From Tetrapyrgos nigripes (Eukaryota > Basidiomycota > Agaricomycetes > Agaricales > Campanellaceae), in contig JAACJM010000007.1 in assembly GCA_013368315.1 (NCBI GenBank), positions 62,001-126,000 on the forward strand: a stretch of DNA of 64,000 nucleotides, in the 5' to 3' direction. Numbering within the stretch: the first letter of the stretch is position 1; the number at the start of each line of letters is the position of its first letter. Position numbers and translations under genes: made by a program. Shown here in pieces: positions 58,455-64,000 of the stretch. The notes below the pieces were generated by a model, which saw only the letters and a list, made by a program, of their open reading frames with translations, ran no database searches and had not been told where the DNA came from.

Positions 58455-61199
58455 CTAGCTGACGCAGATAATCGCGTATTTCTTGAGAACGAGGTCGACT
58501 AGTCGGATCCTGAGCCCAGCCATGCTCAATCAAAGCCCATATAGCATCGGTGCACCAACCAGTATTTGGACGGGAAGGACGTCTCTCGTTCTGAAGCTCG
58601 AATATAACTTGCGCATCTGATGTGCAATTGTCCCTGGGAATTCGTCCAGACGAGATCTAGATGAAAGTAATACCAGTGATGAAAACAGATTGCACAAGGG
58701 CAGAAATGCACACACTTCAAAGGCGGTACAAGCAAAGGCAAAGACATCTCGTGCTAACATATCCTGTCCGTTGACAGTGATATCTAAGAATTCAGGCGCC
58801 AACCAACGCACTGAACCCCTAGTCTCGTCGGTACCTGGGTCAGCGATCTGGTATTCCATTGCCAGGCCAAAGTCGCATAAACAGCACCGCAGGTCGTTAG
58901 AGACAAGGATATTCACCTGTAGGGCAATGTCAGCGCATGAAGTGCTTGCTCTAGAAAGGACATACTCCTTTTATATCCCCATGAGCGATAGTAGGTCGCA
59001 AAGAATGTAGATAGTTCATTCCTTCAGCTATTTGGATGATCTAACCAATCCAGTCAACTTCAGAATGTGTAGAAAGGTGAAAACGGTTCCTACACATTGT
59101 ATCCTGTCTTGTTCTGGATGGTCATGCAAAAATGACGAGAGGTTACCATTCGACATCCACGGAGATATGGCACAAAATCTACGCCCGGGGAACAAGTGGA
59201 AATCTACGCCAACAAACGGAAGTATATTTGGATGCTGAAGCTGCCTCCAGATTGACATCTCGTAACAGAAGTCCTGTCAAGATAGTCCTGAGCTGCTCCT
59301 GCTGAGTATAAGGACGAACCGGTACGCACGGACGATAAACCAGCGTACTCAGACTGAGTTCTCTGGGCGTACGTTCGCAAGACTTTGAAGCATACTTGCT
59401 GACCATTTGCGATACCTCTATAGAAGTCCTGAAGGAGCCTCAGCCACCTTCATTTCTTAGTCAATTGATGGTGACTTACTGCGCTCCTTCCCCCTGCAAA
59501 GGGAAAGTAGGGATCATCTACATGCAAATCGAGACGATTGACAAGAAAAGATGCAGGTAACACTGCAAAGTTTTTCGCAAAAGCAAAAATGTATCTTAGA
59601 CACTCTGTACGACGAAGAGAGTCCAAGTTTGGATTAGAGAGCTCCTAGCAGTAGAGGATATTAGCTGAATGGGACTCTTAGAAAGTCAAGGATAGAAAGT
59701 CTTACAATCTGATAAGCAGTCACAATCTGACGAGCTTTCTGCATTAGACCATCTCGATAAGCATCCACGTCGATGAAATACTCCCGAGAACGGCGTCGAT
59801 CCTTCAGAAAATCTTCAAATGACTTGTGCGAGACACGTATTCCTTCTTCTGTTATATCCAGCACTGAGTGCATGCCACGCAGTGTCGACAGAACGGATCC
59901 AGCAGGTAAAGAAAGAAGGTGATCAAGTGAATGAAACAGGCGCTGATTCCTATCTTCCTTCACAATGGCCAGCACAGCTCCTAAAACCAAAACAAGCCGG
60001 TTTGTGTTGGGATTGACGGACAAGATTTGGTGGTACAGAGCATCCAATTCAGCAAGGGCATCGGGGTCGCCGACCGGAAGGTCCATGACCAGTTCAAGAC
60101 GTTCAAGTGGGGTAGAGAACTCGTCGTCCACGTATTTCAAGACCGTTTTTGCATAGATGAACTGGCCTGATGCGCGTTGCACAATGTTGTCGATGACGCC
60201 TCGAGAAGGCCATGGTAGTTGAACATCTACCATGGTCAGTCTGTGATTATCATATATCCGAGCAAATTCGTCTCGAAGATAGCGTGCTATATCCTCGTAA
60301 GCCTGGTGATTATTGCCGAGCTCAGTGCGAGCAGTGACGTCATTGTGATTGTTGAAAACATCCCGAATCGCAATCTCGGGACGACTGGCAATAAGGAAAC
60401 GAAGAGGGAACCGAGACTGTCTGGTATTTGTAGTTCCGGACCCTAGTGCATGGAATATGGTAGTCAGGATCCTCCGCTGAGAATCAGTGCCCAAACACTC
60501 ATCGAGACCGTCGATGATGACAACTTTGGGCAGTTCCAGAGTCTCTTCTGGTGAGAGGCGCAACAAAGGCTTCACCACGAGTTCGCGAAACTGCGTCTCG
60601 ACAGAAGCTCCAAGAATAGTTGGATTCGTCCTGACCACCTCGTCAATGGCAGCTCTCAGACTGGAATTTCCAGTCCAAATGGCCAGGCATAGAGAAATTG
60701 TGGTAACAAAAGACGCTGGGCTGCTGCGGGCAGGATTTGAGCGAGAAAAGAAGAAGCTGGCTGCCAAATAGCGACTGCCCTGCGAGCCATCAAAGCGCTC
60801 TGCTAGTGTCTGAGCAACAGCAGACTTTCCCATTCCAGCCTGGCCATATAACCAATGGACAGATGTAGCAGGACTCATACTGCTCTCATCGACCGAGTCT
60901 ACTGGCAGACCGATTATCCAGTTGGAAAGACGAGCCAAAACGGCCTGGCGCGTAGCAGGATGACATTTCGGGGGAGGATAGCGTGCTTCAGAGTCATGAA
61001 GTGCTCCAACATTGGCAACCGTTTCATACAATCTGCGCAAGCCTGCACAGCAATTATAAAATCATTGTACACGGCAAAACTAACCCATCTCACCTGCTTC
61101 CTCAGCATAATTGATCTGATTACCCGCGACTGCTACTATAGACGAGTTGTGAAACGAGATACCATGCGAATGAGCGAAGAGGGCTTGGGACCCCGACAT
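58455..61199 (-). CDS. NACHT NTPase fused to a TKL-type protein kinase
   Basis: Starts MSGSQALFAHSHGISFHNSS; exon 2 carries ETVANVGALHDSEARYPPPK and the NACHT domain. Walker A is WLYGQAGMGKSA, Walker B KVVIIDGLDE, and sensor RFPLRFLIASRPE. The NACHT exon runs to about 59707 and is spliced to ELSNPNLDSLRRTECLRYIF, leading into a kinase: VCFKVLR (Lys), MSIWRQLQHPNILPFVGV, IAHGDIKGVNILV (catalytic Asp), LCDFGLAM, SVRWLAPEFL, and the tail PTSRPRSQEIRDYLRQL. NACHT proteins are STAND switches used in fungal self/non-self recognition; a kinase C-terminal to NACHT, with no WD40, ankyrin or TPR sensor, is unusual. Introns joining the parts look normal; two adjacent genes cannot be fully excluded. Confidence 0.75.
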
Positions 61200-63074
61200 G
61201 AGGAGTTGAGTTAGAACCAAGTTATGCCCGAGTCCAGTAGCTGGACTTCAGAGCGTTGCCGTCTTCGTCTTTGATAGAGCTATTTTGGGTTCTAACAATC
61301 TGACAGACTACAGTGCCACAGTGGGTGGTGATCAAAATCAACAAGTGTCACCTGCGACAGCCCTTCTTCAAGTGCTGACATTGAGAGCATCCCATCAAGG
61401 GCGAAGACCAAAAAAGGACAAAAATAGTGACCTTTTTGGAAGATTTTCATAGGAGGGCAACGCTTGGGCCTGAAAATCCCAGAGTGAGTCAAGTGTGCAC
61501 CTTCACAGCGTTGGAGGAAAGAGCGTATGACTGGCCGCAAGACCCGAGCATTGTCGTAACAAGATTTGATTGAGGAGGAGTAACCTGGCAAGTTTTGAGT
61601 ATAACGGTTGTACACAGCCCCGAACACGTTGGTCAACACTAGGCAAACACCACGCCACGAACGCCTCATTTCCGAAAATGATACAATTTTTTTCCATACT
61701 CTACGGGACGATGTATAATTTAGAGACTTTAACGAGAGAAATAACTAAGTAGGTAACTCTACATGGTCCAGAAGTATGTAGATACGGTACGAGGGATAAA
61801 ATATATATGCACTTGTAATACACAGGAACATAAATAAGGCTGGGTTATGTTGAGTATGTAGGTAAGTACACATATACTTTGAGTTTAATGCGCTGCAGAC
61901 CAACGCGACAACCAAGGACACAGTCCAGAGATACGTTTTGTTGAATCAGGCTGGTGAGGTCCGAAGCCTCGAGGTAAGGTAGATTGGGTTTGGCGGAAAG
62001 GAGGGAGAGAGGTCTATAACGAGATAGAAGTGGGATAGGAAGGTTGGGAAACGGCTAAGAGGTAAAAGGTACGGGATAATAAGGTGGGCAGGGTAGTGCG
62101 GTCAGTGGAGGACAAGGGCCAGGGTCATACGAGTCGTAAGGGAAAAGGTTTGAGGGAGAGGTGTGAGTTGAACTTCGGTAACGGTAAAGCAAGGTAAGGA
62201 GGGTAGAAACAGTTGGATATTCAATATCGGCCGGGTGATGTGAGAAGATGAAAGGTTATGTACAGCGAAGCGAATATTGCGATTCAGGGAACGATGAGAC
62301 TACGACTCTGACTCTGACTCCAAAATCCGACAAGGTGAGGAATATGTCTACTAGCAACTTGGGGTGGATAACAGCAATTGGAGAACAAACAAACAACGAG
62401 CGAGATGTGAGAGGCGGAGAAGGAGAGATTGTGAGGTTGGTAGAGATGAGATGGATTCCTTGCAACGGCAGCAGTGAAGACCGAGGTATTTGAACAACAC
62501 TGGCGTTAAAGTGAAAACAAGGGACGAGCAGCGGACGCCGGACAGTGATGCAAGTGACGTGATGATGGAAGACTGGATGTCGATAAAGTGAATTGTTGAT
62601 TACGCTCGTCAGGGAAGGATAGTCCAGGGAACTCGAAAAGACGCTGGATTATCCCTGATCGTCGGTGGCGCTGGGTATCTAGTGCCGACAACCGAGGATG
62701 TTCCTGGGATGAACCTGGAGGGACGAGCAAGGGGAGGGTATAAAAGAGCCTGGCGAAGAGGCAAAGTTCGTGGGCAGGCAGAGAAAAAGCGATAGGTGGG
62801 AAAGGTAATAGTAGATACAGACTATGGATATGGCCAAGACAATTGGCAGAGAGAGGGAATGGGGAGACAGATAAAAAGAGAAGAATAGGACTTGAGATTA
62901 GCGGAAACAAGGCAGAGGAAGAAAACGAGAAGCAAGTAACGAGCTATAGGGAAAGAATACTGGATTAGACAGACGATAAATAACTTCTTTGATGGCTCAG
63001 GCCGTGCAAGACACGGCGTTTACCGGTCAGGTCCCTTAAGCCTTTACCTTCAGATCTCAGGCAGGCTAAGGAAT
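61200..63074. other. Gene-free 1.9 kb
   Basis: Left part (61290-61700) has a 125-codon minus-strand frame with no domain. The middle (61980-62240) is purine-rich (GGAGGAGAG, AAGGTAAGG words). The right part contains a 134-codon minus-strand frame (62506-62910) of Ser/Leu/Pro composition, probably 3' untranslated DNA of the gene ending at 63075. Confidence 0.45.
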
Positions 63075-64000
63075 CTACATCATCATCGCAAAAGCCACGT
63101 TCTGTCCTCCCATTCCTCCCATACTTCCGCCCATCATCTGCATACTCTGTCCCATCTGCATCTGTCCTTGTCCATGTCCCTGTGCTCCCTGAACCCACTG
63201 CGGCAAAGGTGGACTGGCACTTCCAGTAGAGGAAGCACTCATGCTTCCACTTCGGGCTCTCTGCATCTGATGTGCTTGCATTGGCATGCCCATCCCATTA
63301 TTGAAGCCTTTCCCCTGAAGCTGCTCGTAGGGACTCATACCCATACCCATCTGTCCCATCTGTCCCATACCTCCTGGGATACTCATACCCATACCATTGT
63401 TTGCTCCCTGCATCATCTGATAACCGCCCGCCATGATCGCTGGTTCATACATCCCTGGAACAGAGGGAGAGTCGAAGGCGGCAGCAGTAGGTGAGGCGAT
63501 CATCGGGCCCTGAGATCTTTCGATGCGATCGAGTCTATCAAGTCTTTCGAGGCGTTTAAGGCGTTCCATCCTCTCCTGGACGTTACCGCCCTGATGCGCG
63601 ATTTGCTGTTGTGGGTGCATGCGAGGCATCATGTTTGGCAAGGTCTGTTGAACTTGCTGCTCGGCGGCAAACATCTCCTCAGCACCAGGTCCCTGCTGCA
63701 CATGGTCTCCATCATCCAAAAATCCATACTCTCCTCCATCTTCGTCTTCTAATCCTTCCTCCATCAATCCTCCCAATCCTCCTCCAACACCAGGAACGGG
63801 CAGAAGCTCCAATTCGCCTGAGAGCACCATGGTAAATCCTTCTCCTCTGACTGGTTCCTCAACACGAGGGATACTAGCGCGATCTCTCCACTCATTCAAC
63901 TCTCTTCTTAGTGCGTCTGCTTCGAGCTTAACCTGGCGAAGCTCACGGGAAGCGAGTTGACGATGACGGCGAGAAGCGTGGATGTGGGCGATAGAAGAGT
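63075..64000 (-). CDS. C-terminal part of a Gln/Met/Gly-rich regulatory protein (partial)
   Basis: The open frame enters at the right edge (no start in window) and stops at 63075. It begins with a basic, helical stretch SSIAHIHASRRHRQLASREL, then RQVKLEADALRRELNEWRDR, which looks like the end of a basic-zipper or helix-loop-helix dimerisation region. PRVEEPVRGEGFTMVLSGEL and an acidic loop (EEGLEDEDGGEYGFLDDGDH) follow. Next is an Arg/Leu heptad-like run (RMERLKRLERLDRLDRIERS), then a Met/Gly/Gln-rich tail (GGMGQMGQMGMGMSPYEQL) ending GGQNVAFAMMM. Such tails are common in fungal transcription factors. Family is not certain without the missing N-terminus. Confidence 0.65.
   Translation of the reverse strand, partial: SSIAHIHASRRHRQLASRELRQVKLEADALRRELNEWRDRASIPRVEEPVRGEGFTMVLSGELELLPVPGVGGGLGGLMEEGLEDEDGGEYGFLDDGDHVQQGPGAEEMFAAEQQVQQTLPNMMPRMHPQQQIAHQGGNVQERMERLKRLERLDRLDRIERSQGPMIASPTAAAFDSPSVPGMYEPAIMAGGYQMMQGANNGMGMSIPGGMGQMGQMGMGMSPYEQLQGKGFNNGMGMPMQAHQMQRARSGSMSASSTGSASPPLPQWVQGAQGHGQGQMQMGQSMQMMGGSMGGMGGQNVAFAMMM

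Noticed and set aside
62506..62910. 134-codon minus-strand ORF rich in Ser, Leu and Pro
   Set aside because: It lies just downstream of the stop of the gene ending at 63075, has no domain and low-complexity composition. Most likely 3' untranslated DNA.

Overview
The window looks like nuclear DNA of a mushroom-forming basidiomycete (Agaricomycetes). The signs are intron-dense genes with introns of mostly 48-60 nt, both strands used evenly, and protein families typical of that group: F-box/LRR proteins, a DUF6535 membrane protein, a NACHT NTPase, TKL-type kinases, an AA9 lytic polysaccharide monooxygenase without CBM, and small secreted proteins. Species cannot be named. All gene models were assembled by eye from reading frames, splice signals and phase; no search was run.

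Region 1-19.5 kb is a transposon nest. An old Ty3/gypsy element (1-128 plus 7977-9521, left end outside the window) was split inside its integrase by a complete younger chromodomain gypsy element (129-7976, target duplication GATGG). Its 3' LTR was hit by a solo copia LTR (8905-9188, duplication GTTCT). A complete Ty1/copia element (11295-18230, duplication CCACT) lies between a truncated F-box gene copy and a probable TIR DNA element (about 18236-19525). Both full-length elements have polyproteins broken only by in-frame TGA codons at positions consistent with former CGA arginine codons, and most LTR-LTR differences are CpG transitions. This points to methylation-type decay rather than random decay.

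Region 20-35.7 kb is genic. Two paralogous single-pass membrane proteins with an LEA_2-like domain lie on opposite strands (20217-22088 minus, 26252-27841 plus). Between them sit the mitochondrial protease ATP23 and a degenerate F-box/LRR copy. Next come a UBE3D/HECT-like E2-binding protein with a long N-terminal extension (minus), an AA9 LPMO (minus) and, divergent from it, a secreted cysteine-rich protein (plus).

Region 36-41.3 kb carries the farnesyl/geranylgeranyl transferase alpha subunit and an isoprenylcysteine methyltransferase head to head, two steps of one CAAX-processing pathway, followed by an intron-containing tRNA-Tyr and an F-box protein with a C-terminal zinc-ribbon-like part.

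Region 41.3-64 kb holds a small secreted protein, an acetoacetate-decarboxylase-like protein, a DUF6535 protein, an F-box/LRR pseudogene, a SAM methyltransferase, cytochrome c, a kinase-SH3 pseudogene, a multi-pass membrane protein, a NACHT plus TKL-kinase protein, and the C-terminal part of a Gln/Met/Gly-rich regulator that runs off the right edge.
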